Positions 32,815 through 42,550 of a stretch of DNA of 64,000 nt are shown here, piece by piece; the stretch's first letter is position 1, and each line of letters begins with the position of its first letter. Position numbers and translations under genes: made by a program. The stretch covers positions 1 through 64,000 of the forward strand of contig JAPOOG010000142.1 of the NCBI GenBank assembly GCA_026713545.1. Direction: 5' to 3'. Under the pieces are notes generated by a model, which searched no databases, was not told where the DNA came from, and was given only the letters and a program-made list of their open reading frames with translations. The DNA comes from Bryobacterales bacterium (GTDB lineage Bacteria; Acidobacteriota; Terriglobia; Bryobacterales; UBA6623).

Positions 32815-34346
32815 CAACTCTCGTTCGAAGGGGCAGGCCTGTTCCGTGCTGCTCTTCACAAGCGTATTCTTTCCCACTCGCTGCGCTTGGCGGCGTACTC
32901 CAGGTCCTGGTTTTTCCACGTTTCGGTTTCACGTGGTTGGCTCCAATTGCGGTTGCTCCTCTTCTCATCGCTTGCGCCCGCGAAGATACGTGCCGGGCGC
33001 GGTTCCTCGTGGGGTGGTTGGCGGGCTCGATCTACTGGGCTGGAGCCTGCTATTGGATCTACGGCGTGATGCACAGCTACGCCAACCTTTCAGCGTCAGG
33101 CGCCGGCGCCATCTTCATGGGATTTTTTCTTTATAAGGGGCTGTATCTGGCCGTGTTCTCGGTCGCCGCGGGACCGTTGATGAAGCGCTCATGGGCGATC
33201 CCCGTTGTAACGGCTTTGTGGGTTTCTTTCGAAGGATTGCATCAGTACCTGGCGTTCACGTGGTTGCAGTTGGGAAACGCCGGCATCGACATGCCGCTAT
33301 TGCCTCGCCTTGCGCCTCTGACGGGAATCTACGGTCTGTCGTTCGTGCTGGCGATCGTGAATGTCGCGGTCGCCGTCCTGTTCCTGCGTAGGTTGCGGCG
33401 GGAGGCGCTCTGGCTGGCGCCACTGCTGCTTCTGCCTTTCCTGCCCGAGCTTCCTGACGTTGACGGACCGCGAGAGACAGTCCGGCTGGTCCAGCCCAAC
33501 GTTCTCCCGGACGAGCTTCGATCGGGAGGATGGGACCATGCGCGGCATGCGCAACACCTCGAGCGCATGGCGCATCTCTCCACGGGAATCGCTGTCGAGA
33601 AGGATTCGACACCACCGGCGCTGGTCATTTGGCCCGAGTACCCGGTGCCGGCCTACTACTCGATGGATGCGTCGATCCGCGACTTTCTCCGTAGACTGGC
33701 GTCGAGCGTCGATGCTCCCATCATCTTCAATTCCGTCGAGCGGGGAGGCGTGGACGGCAAGCAGCCGCTGAACAGCGCGTTGATCGTAAACGAGCGTGGC
33801 GATGTCGTTTCGCAATACGACAAGATGTTCCTCGTTCCGTTTGGGGAGTTCGTGCCGTGGCCGTTCTCGCTATTCGTTGAAAAGATCACGCTCGAGGCCG
33901 GCAACTTCCACCCTGGCAGCCGCGTCGTTGTGACCGAGGTCGGAGGGCATCGCGTGGGCACGTTCATTTGCTATGAATCCGTGTTCCTGCGCGGCGTGCG
34001 CGAGTTCGTGCGCCAAGGGGCGGAGGTGCTGGTGAACATCTCGAACGACAGTTGGTACGGCAGCAGCGCCGCCCGCCACCACCATCTGCTGATCGCTCGC
34101 ATGCGCGCGCTCGAGAACGGACGCTGGCTGCTGCGGGCGACAAACGACGGCGTCACTTCCGTGATCGACCCGATCGGTCGGGTTGCGGCATCGCTTCCGT
34201 CGTTCGAGCAGGACGTGCTGGTTGCACGTTTCAACTACCGAACGGAGCTGACCCTGTTTACGCGCTGGGGCCAGTGGTTCCTGTGGCTCTGCTGGCTTGC
34301 GGCCGGCGGAGGTCTGGTCGTTTTGTTGCGAAGTCGGCTATCTTGA
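32811..34346 (+). CDS. lnt: Apolipoprotein N-acyltransferase
   Basis: The 511-residue inner-membrane enzyme N-acylates the diacylglyceryl cysteine of lipoproteins. Multiple N-terminal transmembrane helices (~20-215) precede a nitrilase-type periplasmic domain with catalytic triad E276 (IWPEYPVP), K338 (YDKMFLVPFGE) and C387 (FICYESVF). NDSWYG and a C-terminal helix complete the fold. The GTG start overlaps the lipA stop by 3 bp, and the frame agrees with family length. Its presence implies triacylated, probably outer-membrane lipoproteins, consistent with a diderm cell. prfB starts 15 bp downstream. Confidence 0.95.
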   Translation: MTTLVRRGRPVPCCSSQAYSFPLAALGGVLQVLVFPRFGFTWLAPIAVAPLLIACAREDTCRARFLVGWLAGSIYWAGACYWIYGVMHSYANLSASGAGAIFMGFFLYKGLYLAVFSVAAGPLMKRSWAIPVVTALWVSFEGLHQYLAFTWLQLGNAGIDMPLLPRLAPLTGIYGLSFVLAIVNVAVAVLFLRRLRREALWLAPLLLLPFLPELPDVDGPRETVRLVQPNVLPDELRSGGWDHARHAQHLERMAHLSTGIAVEKDSTPPALVIWPEYPVPAYYSMDASIRDFLRRLASSVDAPIIFNSVERGGVDGKQPLNSALIVNERGDVVSQYDKMFLVPFGEFVPWPFSLFVEKITLEAGNFHPGSRVVVTEVGGHRVGTFICYESVFLRGVREFVRQGAEVLVNISNDSWYGSSAARHHHLLIARMRALENGRWLLRATNDGVTSVIDPIGRVAASLPSFEQDVLVARFNYRTELTLFTRWGQWFLWLCWLAAGGGLVVLLRSRLS

Positions 34347-34361
34347 AAACAGAGGAACTTG

Positions 34362-35490
34362 ATGACATTAGACGAGCTTGACCGCAGCTTCGGCAACCTT
34401 CGTCCCCGTATCCAGGGGATTCGGGGGTATCTTTGACGCGGCCGCCAAGAAATCCCAACTCGCAGCCATCGAGAAGCAGACCGCCGATCCCGAGTTCTGG
34501 AACAACTCCGCAAAAAGCCGATCGGTCATGCAGGAGCGCAAGCGACTGGTGCAGGCGATCGAGTCGGAGAAGGAACTTTCTCAGCGCGCCGCTGACCTGG
34601 AAGCGTTCTTCGAGCTTGCCGCAGAGGGCGAGAGCGTCGAAGACGAGATCGCGGCCGAGCTGAAGTCGCTCGAAGAGCGCGCGGACCAGATCGAAACCGA
34701 GGCCCTGCTGTCCGCGGAGCACGACCACTCGAACGCCATCGTCGTGCTGCACTCGGGGGCGGGCGGCACCGAGTCGCAGGACTGGACCGAAATGCTGCTG
34801 CGCATGTACGTCCGCTGGGCGGAGCGCAAGGGGTTCAAGACGGAGCTGACCGACTCGCTTCCTGGTGAGGAGGCAGGCCTCAAGTCCGCTACCTTCACCG
34901 TCGCCGGAGACAACGCGTACGGGCTGATGCGGTCGGAGATTGGCGTCCACCGGCTGGTGCGGATTTCACCGTTCGACTCTGCGGCCCGGCGGCATACTTC
35001 GTTTGCATCGGTGTTCGTCTACCCGGAGATCGATGATCAGATCAAGGTGGACCTCCGGCCCGACGACTTGCGCATCGACACCTACCGGGCCGGCGGCGCA
35101 GGCGGGCAGCACGTCAATATGACGGACTCGGCGGTCCGCATCACTCACGAGCCGACCGGAATCGTGGTGCAATGCCAGAACGAGCGTTCACAGCACAAGA
35201 ACAAGGCGAGCGCGCTGAAGATGTTGAAATCGCGTCTCTACGACCACGAAATGAAAAAGAAACAGAAAGAGATGGACAGGCTCGAAGCTTCAAAGTCGGA
35301 CATCAACTTCGGCAGCCAGATCCGCAACTACGTTCTGGCGCCGTATCGGCTGGGGAAAGACGTGCGCACCAAGCTCGAGCAGGGCGACGTCGATCGCGTG
35401 CTCGACGGAGACCTCGACCCCTTCATGCACGCATTTCTGGTGCATGCGAAGACCGGAAAGACGGCCGGCGAAGACCGTGAAATCGAATAA
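34362..35490 (+). CDS. prfB: Peptide chain release factor 2, with programmed +1 frameshift
   Basis: The true start is ATG 34362, with AGAGGA upstream. The first 24 codons (MTLDELDRSFGNLRPRIQGI...) end at TGA 34434-34436. Reading continues one base later at GAC 34435, giving a ~375-residue RF2. The slip site is TATCTTTGAC preceded by a GGGGG ribosome-pausing signal, the classical autoregulatory site: low RF2 favours the frameshift. RF2 motifs are present: SPF for UGA recognition (VRISPFDS), GGQ (GGAGGQHVNM) and the coiled-coil domain 1. A zero-frame TTG start at 34378 gives an N-terminus unlike the family and is rejected. A tRNA-Gln lies convergent 18 bp downstream. Confidence 0.96.
34421..34437 (+). 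promoter_or_regulatory. prfB programmed +1 frameshift site
   Basis: The site contains GGGGG (34423-34427), TAT, the slippery CTT (34431-34433), the in-frame TGA (34434-34436) and then C. Peptidyl-tRNA-Leu slips from CTT to TTT and the ribosome reads GAC. It matches the E. coli prfB site from GGGGG to C. Confidence 0.93.
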
Positions 35491-35508
35491 AAGGGGAGAG
35501 TTTGCTAC

Positions 35509-35582
35509 TGGCTGGCCGGGGAGGATTCGAACCTCCATTCCAGGCTCCAAAGGCCCGTGTCCTGCCATTGGACGACCGGCCA
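35509..35582 (-). tRNA. tRNA-Gln (anticodon TTG)
   Basis: The 74-nt minus-strand gene folds into a full cloverleaf. Acceptor TGGCCGG pairs with CCGGCCA. The D-arm GTCC/GGAC has a 7-nt loop. The anticodon stem CGGGC/GCCTG encloses CTTTGGA, so the anticodon is TTG. The variable region has four bases, and T-stem GGAGG/CCTCC encloses TTCGAAT. Discriminator G and an encoded CCA end the gene. It lies tail to tail with prfB. Confidence 0.95.
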
Positions 35583-35905
35583 GTTTGCAGATTCAGAATA
35601 ACATGCGGGTCTCGGAACCCTGCCGCGGACACATGACGAGTCCCTGAACCGTCGCAAGGGGTGGCAAGCAGGAGCGCTGAGACGAATCGCGGCGGCTTCG
35701 GGGAGAGGTTCGACAGCCTGGGCCGGACAACACAGGGAGACGGAGTGGGCGGCGCCGGGTTCCTCACCGCCCACGACCCTCCAACAGCGGCTCAGAGCAC
35801 CTCCTGGCTCACCTTGGTTCCGCCGGTTGCCGCCGCCGATTCAGGTGTTCCGAGTGACGGCAACGAACGTCCGGTCCGCCTGTCGCCACGCAAGAACAGC
35901 AGCCT
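35583..35905. other. Spacer between tRNA-Gln and TonB receptor
   Basis: 323 bp. The tRNA promoter should lie in the first ~60 bp on the minus strand, but I could not identify a clear -35/-10 pair. Nothing else was recognised. Confidence 0.3.
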
Positions 35906-38900
35906 TCATCCTCCGAGGCTGAGGGCCGACTGACCCTTCTTTTGTAGATGCGCCGCTGCGATTTGATCCTTGAGCGCTAGCTGCTTCATTTCGGCGCTTC
36001 TTCCGAGAGGCTCGACATCTTGAGCGGCGGTTCTTCTTGCAAAACTTGTCCGCAACATCGCCATGTCTCGCTCTTTCGCCATCTGCGCCTTGGCTACCTG
36101 CTCTCCAGCCCAGCGTTGTAACCACAAATCGGTCTGAGACTCCTGGATCTCCTTCAGGTGGCCGATCAACTCGTCGTGCAGTTCTTCGAGCTCCGCGATC
36201 TGTTCAGCCACCTCTTTGCGCACCCGCAGCGGATCGCGTTGGGGCGCCTCCTGATCCCGAGACGACCTTTCCGGCGACGGGCGGCTCATGCCCCAGCCAT
36301 AGTTGACCCGCACGTAGAAGTTCGTGCCGTTGAACCCGAAGGGCGAGAACTGGCCGTATTGATTGCCGACCGTCATGGCGCCGTACTCGTTCACCTCGGG
36401 GTACGTATTCAGTATGTTCTCACCGCCGATGGCCACAGCGACGTTTTCTCCGATCGGGATGCCCAACTCGACATCGAGCAGCGCCTTGCCGGAATAGGAC
36501 GGGTACATCACCGACGAGGCCACGACACCCAAGTCAGCGTTGTTCCGCGCATCCTCGCTATCCCAGAACGCACCGAAGTAGTTCAAGCGGCTCATGAAGT
36601 TCCAGCGGCGGGCGTCGTGATTGACGCCGAAGCTCCACCGCGTGTTCGGCAGCCCCCGTTCCAGCGTATGGATGCGGAACGCGTCGATCACGGAAGATTC
36701 GACGTTCTTGACCGCTGTATCCGTGTAGTTGAAGACCGCACTGATCGTCGTGCGCCCCTGCACCAGCGTAGAGATCAAGTCGATGCCCTGGGTCGTCGTT
36801 GCAAAGTCGTTCAGGAAGAACCGGAACACGGGAAAATTCCGTGCTTCCGGGATCCCTTCCGCTAGCAACGTCTCGATCTCGTCGTCCGACAAACTGATTT
36901 CCTGGGCCAGGGCGACGCGGTCGTCGATGTCGATCCGGAAAAAGTCCGCAGTGAAGGTGAACGGGCCCTCCTCGAGGACGACGCCCGCGCTGTAGTTGCG
37001 CGATTTCTCCGGTTGGAGCTGGCCGCCGCCCCGCGCCAAGGCCACGGCCGAGGTAGCCGGAACCACACCCTGGTTGGTCAGTTGCCCGCCGATAAAGGCC
37101 GTCGTCACGTTGAACGCGTTCTGCTGCCCCGGCGTCGGCGCCCGAAAACCGGTGCTGAAGGCGCCTCGCAGCGCGGCTAGGTCGTTGAGCTTGACACGCC
37201 CGGAGACTTTGTAGTTGATCGTCTTGCCGAAATCGTCGAAGTTCTCGAACCGGAGGGCCGTGCCGAGCGTCCAGCGGCCCGCTTCGCTGAACTCGATGTC
37301 GCCATAGACCGCGATGTTGGTGCGGTCCCAGACTCCCGCCGTCGTGTCGGCCCGGTAGCCGTTGAAGCCGTTCGAACCGGAACTGAAGCCCTGTGCGGCA
37401 TAAGGCCCGATCGTCCACGACGCATCATCGCCGGCGCCGATCGTGAACTCCTCCCTCCTCCACTCCGTGCCGGCGGCCAAGTGCACCATATCGCTGACGG
37501 GGTAGGAAACGTCGAAGTTGAGATTGGTTTCCTCCTGCCGGTAGATGCCGGGCCGGAACTTCGTCGGGGTGTCGAAACCGAGCGACGCATTGACCGTATC
37601 GTTGATGAACTGATCGATCTCGCTGATGCCGATGCTGGCGCTCGCGTCCCAGGTGAAGCCGTTGCTGGCGAACCCGCGCAGGCCGCCCACGACCGAGTAG
37701 TCGATCAGGTCCCCGCCGAACTGCGGCGTGAATCCTCCAGGAAACCGGCTGTAGAGGGTGAAGCAGTTCGGGTCGGCCTCGACCGCGGAGAGAGCGGAGG
37801 CGTCGGGGACGTGGCTCATGATCGGTATCGTGGGGCAGTTGCCGGCCTCCTGTACACCGCTGTTCGCCCAAGCTTGGTCGCCCACGAGGAGCGACGAAAT
37901 GCCGGCTTGCCCGGGAAGGTTTACGGCTTGGCCGTTGGCGTCGTAAACGATGGCGTCGCGGTGATCAGACTCGGTCGGGTCGAGCTCGTTGGGGTCGGGG
38001 AAGTTCGTGATCTCTCCGTCGGCGTTGTATACCCTCAGCAGAGAGTCGGGGTGAAGTCTGGGGCCTCGAAAGACCCCGCCTCGCGTGTGCGGATTCCGGA
38101 AGTAAAAGCCGCCGGTCACCTTGCGGGACGCGTAGTTGCCGTGACCGTAGAGTTGATAACGATCGTCGAACAGATGGCCGAAGTTCGCGAACAGCTTGAA
38201 GTCGTGGTTGACTCTCGGGGACCCCCAAACCTGGGCCGTGTCGCGCAGATTCGTATTGCCCGCGTTGATGATGTTCAACGCGTCCTGGCGCTGGATGGCG
38301 CGGTTGGTCGGCTCGGCGGTGCCGTACTCCAGGCTGATGTTGCCGAAACCGTTCTCTCCAAGCGGTACCCCGACGTTGCCGGCCAGGGATAACGTCCGGC
38401 CGTGTCCGCCGATGCCGTTGCAGGAGTGCTGGATGTCGCCGATGACGCCCGAACCGCACGTCCCCGGGTTCCCCATGTTGGAATCGCGGAAGCCCCCGGT
38501 CTGGACTTCCAGGCTGCCTCCCGAGGGATCGTCCTTCAGTTGGAAGTTCATGACTCCGGCGATGGCGTCCGAGCCGTATTGCGCCGCCGCGCCGTCGCGC
38601 AGCACTTCGACCTGCCGAATGGCGATCGAGGGAATGATGGAGATGTCCGGCCCCTGCGAGCCGTCGGCGATGCCGTTTCCCAGCCAGGTGATGACCGCCG
38701 CGCGGTGGCGGCGCTTTCCGTTGACCAGGACCAGCGTGTGGTCGGGCGCCAGGTTGCGCAAGTTCGCCGGACGGACGACGGTCGCCGCATCGCTGATCGG
38801 TTGCGTGTTGATGTTGAAGGAGGGGACCACCGTCCGCAACTGGGTTACCAAGTCCCGGCTCCCCTGTCTGGAGAGGTTCTGGGTGCTGATGACGTCCACG

Positions 38901-39301
38901 GGCACGGTGGACTCCGTCACCGACCGCGGCTCGGCGCGGCTGCCGACGACCACGATGGATTCGGTGACGGCGGCCAAGGCGAGAGTAAAGTTTCGCTGGA
39001 CCGATTCGCCGGTAACCGCTTCGACGCCATCGGCGATGCCGATCTCGAAGCCGGGATTCTCTGCCGTGACCGTGTAGGTCCCTGGCTCCAGTGTCAATTC
39101 GTACTCCCCTGAGTTATTCGTCGAACCGCTGACCTCGTCTCCGGTGGCGTTGTTGCTGGCCGTTACTCTCGCTCCGGGGATGACTGACCCGCTATCATCG
39201 GTTACCTCTCCGCTCAGGGTGGACGATTGCTGAGCGTATGCTGCTCCTGAATTCCCGATCAGGAGCAGCGCTATCATGACAACAAGCTTTCTTGAAAGCA
39301 T
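35906..39301 (-). CDS. TonB-dependent receptor with carboxypeptidase-regulatory-like domain and C-terminal helical tail
   Basis: The 1131-residue outer-membrane receptor has a signal peptide (~1-24, ending AYAQ). A carboxypeptidase-regulatory-like beta-sandwich follows (~28-110, LSGEVTDDSGSVIPGARV). The plug (~125-255) includes VNGKRRHRAAVITW, VEVLRDGAAAQYGSDAIAG and VMNFQLK. The 22-strand-type barrel's last strand is FYVRVNYGW (~995-1003). Uniquely, 128 residues follow the barrel (35906-36292): an acidic/basic linker, then EVAEQIAELEELHDELIGHL-type heptads and further helices. AGGAG lies upstream of ATG 39301. The ligand is unknown. It is divergent from a paralogous receptor of normal length. 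Confidence 0.9.
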   Translation of the reverse strand: MLSRKLVVMIALLLIGNSGAAYAQQSSTLSGEVTDDSGSVIPGARVTASNNATGDEVSGSTNNSGEYELTLEPGTYTVTAENPGFEIGIADGVEAVTGESVQRNFTLALAAVTESIVVVGSRAEPRSVTESTVPVDVISTQNLSRQGSRDLVTQLRTVVPSFNINTQPISDAATVVRPANLRNLAPDHTLVLVNGKRRHRAAVITWLGNGIADGSQGPDISIIPSIAIRQVEVLRDGAAAQYGSDAIAGVMNFQLKDDPSGGSLEVQTGGFRDSNMGNPGTCGSGVIGDIQHSCNGIGGHGRTLSLAGNVGVPLGENGFGNISLEYGTAEPTNRAIQRQDALNIINAGNTNLRDTAQVWGSPRVNHDFKLFANFGHLFDDRYQLYGHGNYASRKVTGGFYFRNPHTRGGVFRGPRLHPDSLLRVYNADGEITNFPDPNELDPTESDHRDAIVYDANGQAVNLPGQAGISSLLVGDQAWANSGVQEAGNCPTIPIMSHVPDASALSAVEADPNCFTLYSRFPGGFTPQFGGDLIDYSVVGGLRGFASNGFTWDASASIGISEIDQFINDTVNASLGFDTPTKFRPGIYRQEETNLNFDVSYPVSDMVHLAAGTEWRREEFTIGAGDDASWTIGPYAAQGFSSGSNGFNGYRADTTAGVWDRTNIAVYGDIEFSEAGRWTLGTALRFENFDDFGKTINYKVSGRVKLNDLAALRGAFSTGFRAPTPGQQNAFNVTTAFIGGQLTNQGVVPATSAVALARGGGQLQPEKSRNYSAGVVLEEGPFTFTADFFRIDIDDRVALAQEISLSDDEIETLLAEGIPEARNFPVFRFFLNDFATTTQGIDLISTLVQGRTTISAVFNYTDTAVKNVESSVIDAFRIHTLERGLPNTRWSFGVNHDARRWNFMSRLNYFGAFWDSEDARNNADLGVVASSVMYPSYSGKALLDVELGIPIGENVAVAIGGENILNTYPEVNEYGAMTVGNQYGQFSPFGFNGTNFYVRVNYGWGMSRPSPERSSRDQEAPQRDPLRVRKEVAEQIAELEELHDELIGHLKEIQESQTDLWLQRWAGEQVAKAQMAKERDMAMLRTSFARRTAAQDVEPLGRSAEMKQLALKDQIAAAHLQKKGQSALSLGG

Positions 39302-39722
39302 AAAGGACTCCTAAAAACTAAAAACAAAAAAGAAACAATGTGACTTACCATTATCACACTCTGCAAAGACAAACCGCTACCTCCGAACCGCGTATTGCAG
39401 ACCTCCATCGGCATGACTCCCGAACATTGCGGTCAGGATTCTGGACGGGTACGCCGGGGTCCGACCGTACCGGCAGCCGATGAGGATTTCTGTTCGACGA
39501 TCGACTGCAAGCCGTGCGAGTTGTTGTTGCCGACGGGTTTGCGTTAGGCGTCAGAGCCGGCAGTGGCTTCCACCTACTGACACCCGGTCTGGCGTGCTGG
39601 GAAAGGCACATGGATTCCAGCTAAGGCCATTGCGAATCGAGTGTTCACATGCCAGCGGCCCATGCGCTTTGGTGTCGGTTGTCTTGTGCATGCCAAGGAG
39701 TGGGAAATTTATGGTCTAAGTT
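39302..39722. other. Shared upstream region of divergent TonB receptors
   Basis: 421 bp that must hold both promoters. Next to the minus-strand gene is an A/T-rich leader (39306-39340) unlike its surroundings, with AGGAG at the receptor start. I did not find a clear operator dyad or a Fur-like site. Confidence 0.35.
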
Positions 39723-42479
39723 ATGCGCGAAACCTGTGGAGTCATTGCAGCGAACGTTGCGCTGCTGCTGAGTTTATCCATCAACACGTTTGCCCAGGGC
39801 GGCGCAGCATTGCGTGGAACCGTGACCGACAGCACTGGAGCATTGATTCCCGGTGCGGAAGTCACCGCGACCAACGACACGACGGCGATTTCCGTAAGGC
39901 AGGTAACGAACGAAGTCGGAAATTTCGAGTTTAGCGGTTTGCAACCCGGGCTCTACACGCTCACCGCGGAGGCGGCCGACTTTCAAACCGGGATTCACAG
40001 CAATGTCGAACTGCGAGCGGGCCAACGTGTCCTGCTGAACTTCAGCCTCGAGGTGGTCGTGGTGGACACGATCGTCGTGATCGGTTCGCGTGCGCGGCCA
40101 CGTTCGGTGACCGAGTCTACGGTACCGATCGACGTCATCTCGACCGAGGAGATCGTGAGCCAAGGCGACACCGACTTGAGCAATCGGTTGCGGGCGATCA
40201 TTCCGTCCTACAACGTCAATACCCAGCCGATCGGCGACGCCGCCACGATCGCCCGTCCGGCGAACCTGCGCAACTTGGCGCCCGACCACACGCTGGTTCT
40301 GGTGAATGGCAAACGGCGCCACCGCTCGGCGATCATCACCTGGCTGGGCAATGGCGTGTCGGACGGCGCGCAGGGGCCGGACATCTCGCCCATCCCGACG
40401 ATCGCTCTGCAGCAGGTGGAGTTACTTCGCGATGGAGCGGCGGCGCAGTACGGCTCGGACGCCATTGCTGGTGTGCTGAATTTCCTGCTCAAGGATGACC
40501 GGTCTGGCGGCAGTGTCGAGTTTCTCAGCGGGATTCACCAAGACGGAGGAGCAGGATACACTGTCGCCGGCAATGTCGGGTTGCCGCTCGGCGCAACCGG
40601 CTTCGCCAATCTCAGCCTTGAATACGGCAACTCCAATCCGACCGACCGCAGCATTCAGCGCACCGATGCGGCGGCGCTGATCGAGGCCGGCAACAACCAT
40701 GTCCGCAACCCGGCCCAGATCTGGGGTTCTCCGGACATCGACGATAATTTCAAGTTCTTCGGCAATTTCGGCTACCTGTTCGGCAACGGGTTGCAGTTCT
40801 ACGGACACACGAACTACGCCGGCAAGAGGGTGGACGGCGGCTTCTTCTTCAGGAACCCCAACACCCGCGGCGGCGTGTTCAGCGACGACGGCGGCCAGAC
40901 CCTGCTCATCGGTGACGTGCTCGCCGCGCGCGGCGAAGGCTTCGCCAACTGTCCCAAGGTGACTGTCACCGACAACGTACCCGATGCGGCCGCTTTGCAA
41001 CGTGTCACGGACGATCCGAATTGCTTCTCCTTCCAGGAACTCTTTCCCGGGGGCTTCACTCCGCGGTTCGGCGGCGAGGCGACCGATGCATCGGTGGTCG
41101 CCGGGCTGCGCGGATACACCTCCAGCGGCTTCATCTGGGATGCCAGCGTCAGCGTCGGCTCCAACGAAGCGGACTTCTTCATCTACAACACCATCAACGC
41201 CTCCTTCGGTCCGGACACGCCCACGTCATTCGATCCCGGTCTCTATGGTCAGCAGGAGATCGGCGTCAACTTCGACGTCTCCTATGCCGTCAACGACATG
41301 ATCAACCTAGCCGCCGGCGCCGAATGGCGTGACGAGAGGTTCGAGATCGGCATCGGCCAGCGCGAGTCATGGGACTTCGGCCCTTTCGCAGCACAGGGCT
41401 TCAGCGCCGCGTCCAACGGCTTCCCCGGCTTCAGCCCGATCGCAGCGGGGAACTGGAGCCGCAGCAACGTGGCATTCTACGGCGATGTCGAGCTCCGAGG
41501 CCGGAAAGAGCGATGGACGCTCGGCACGGCCGTCCGGATGGAAGACTTCGAGGACTTCGGAACCACGATCAACGGCAAGCTCTCCGGACGCGTTCAGCTT
41601 AACCGTGACGTCGCGCTCCGCGCGGGCGTCAGCAGCGGGTTCCGCGCGCCGACGCCCGGACAACAGAACGCCTTCAATGTGTCGACGCAGTATGTCCCGG
41701 AACTCATGGACCTAGTGAACCGAGGCACCATCCCGTCGATTTCCGCACTCGCTCAACAGTACGGCGGGCGGCCGCTGCAGCCCGAGACATCCCTCAACTA
41801 CACCGTCGGGACGGTAATCGATAGCGGCCCCTTCACTTTGACGGCCGACTATTTCCGGATCGATCTGTCCGACCGCTTTGGGAATTCGAGAGACATCAAT
41901 CTCTCGCCGGACGATGTCGACATCCTGGTCGCGGAAGGAATCACCAGCGCCAGGAACCTGCGGAGCTTCCGGTTCTTCATCAATGACATCGCGACGAGAA
42001 CGCAGGGGCTCGATGTGGTCTCGACGTACACGCCCCCGGTGCTGGGCGGCGACACTGCGTTCAGCGTCGCCTTCAACCACACCGATACCAAGGTCACGGA
42101 CTTCAACCCGCAGACGCTCTCGCCCAACCGCATCCGTCGACTGGAGGCGGCGCTGCCAGAAACCCGCTGGTATTTCAGCGCCAACCAGCGCGTCGGACGG
42201 CTGAAAATCCTCGGCCGCCTGAGCTACTACGGCGGCTGGTATGACGACGACGACCCGGCGTTCTACGATGGCAAGCCCATCGTTGATCTGGAATGCAGCC
42301 AGCCTCTCTCCGAGGCCGTTACGTTGAGGTTCGGCGTGCAAAACATGTTCAATACCTACCCGGCCGTAAACCCCAGTGCGTTGCGAACCGGGGAACGCTA
42401 CAGCGAGTACACGCCGTGGGGCTTCAACGGCGCCTACTATTTCCTCGGCCTGCGCTACTCCTGGAAGGCGTCACCATAG
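39723..42479 (+). CDS. TonB-dependent receptor with carboxypeptidase-regulatory-like domain
   Basis: The 918-residue paralogue of the divergent receptor. It has a signal peptide (~1-25), a regulatory-like beta-sandwich (LRGTVTDSTGALIPGAEV, ~30-110) and a plug whose VNGKRRHRSAIITWLGNG and LLRDGAAAQYGSDAIAGVL segments nearly match the neighbour. The barrel ends GAYYFLGLRYSWKASP. The terminal strand is close to the C-terminus, as required for ordinary barrel assembly, which contrasts with the tailed paralogue. It probably imports a carbohydrate-derived or metal-bound ligand; the substrate is not deducible. The amidohydrolase follows 71 bp downstream on the same strand and may be co-expressed. 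Confidence 0.92.
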   Translation: MRETCGVIAANVALLLSLSINTFAQGGAALRGTVTDSTGALIPGAEVTATNDTTAISVRQVTNEVGNFEFSGLQPGLYTLTAEAADFQTGIHSNVELRAGQRVLLNFSLEVVVVDTIVVIGSRARPRSVTESTVPIDVISTEEIVSQGDTDLSNRLRAIIPSYNVNTQPIGDAATIARPANLRNLAPDHTLVLVNGKRRHRSAIITWLGNGVSDGAQGPDISPIPTIALQQVELLRDGAAAQYGSDAIAGVLNFLLKDDRSGGSVEFLSGIHQDGGAGYTVAGNVGLPLGATGFANLSLEYGNSNPTDRSIQRTDAAALIEAGNNHVRNPAQIWGSPDIDDNFKFFGNFGYLFGNGLQFYGHTNYAGKRVDGGFFFRNPNTRGGVFSDDGGQTLLIGDVLAARGEGFANCPKVTVTDNVPDAAALQRVTDDPNCFSFQELFPGGFTPRFGGEATDASVVAGLRGYTSSGFIWDASVSVGSNEADFFIYNTINASFGPDTPTSFDPGLYGQQEIGVNFDVSYAVNDMINLAAGAEWRDERFEIGIGQRESWDFGPFAAQGFSAASNGFPGFSPIAAGNWSRSNVAFYGDVELRGRKERWTLGTAVRMEDFEDFGTTINGKLSGRVQLNRDVALRAGVSSGFRAPTPGQQNAFNVSTQYVPELMDLVNRGTIPSISALAQQYGGRPLQPETSLNYTVGTVIDSGPFTLTADYFRIDLSDRFGNSRDINLSPDDVDILVAEGITSARNLRSFRFFINDIATRTQGLDVVSTYTPPVLGGDTAFSVAFNHTDTKVTDFNPQTLSPNRIRRLEAALPETRWYFSANQRVGRLKILGRLSYYGGWYDDDDPAFYDGKPIVDLECSQPLSEAVTLRFGVQNMFNTYPAVNPSALRTGERYSEYTPWGFNGAYYFLGLRYSWKASP

Positions 42480-42550
42480 GTCGTGCTGCCGGCGCCAACA
42501 GTCCGAGGCTGGGTTACATCAGCCGCATGCTAAAATCCGCCTGAATAGCT

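Noticed and set aside
34378-34434. TTG start for prfB in the main frame
   Set aside because: The alternative first frame with ATG 34362, a ribosome-binding site and the classical slip site reproduces the RF2 N-terminus.
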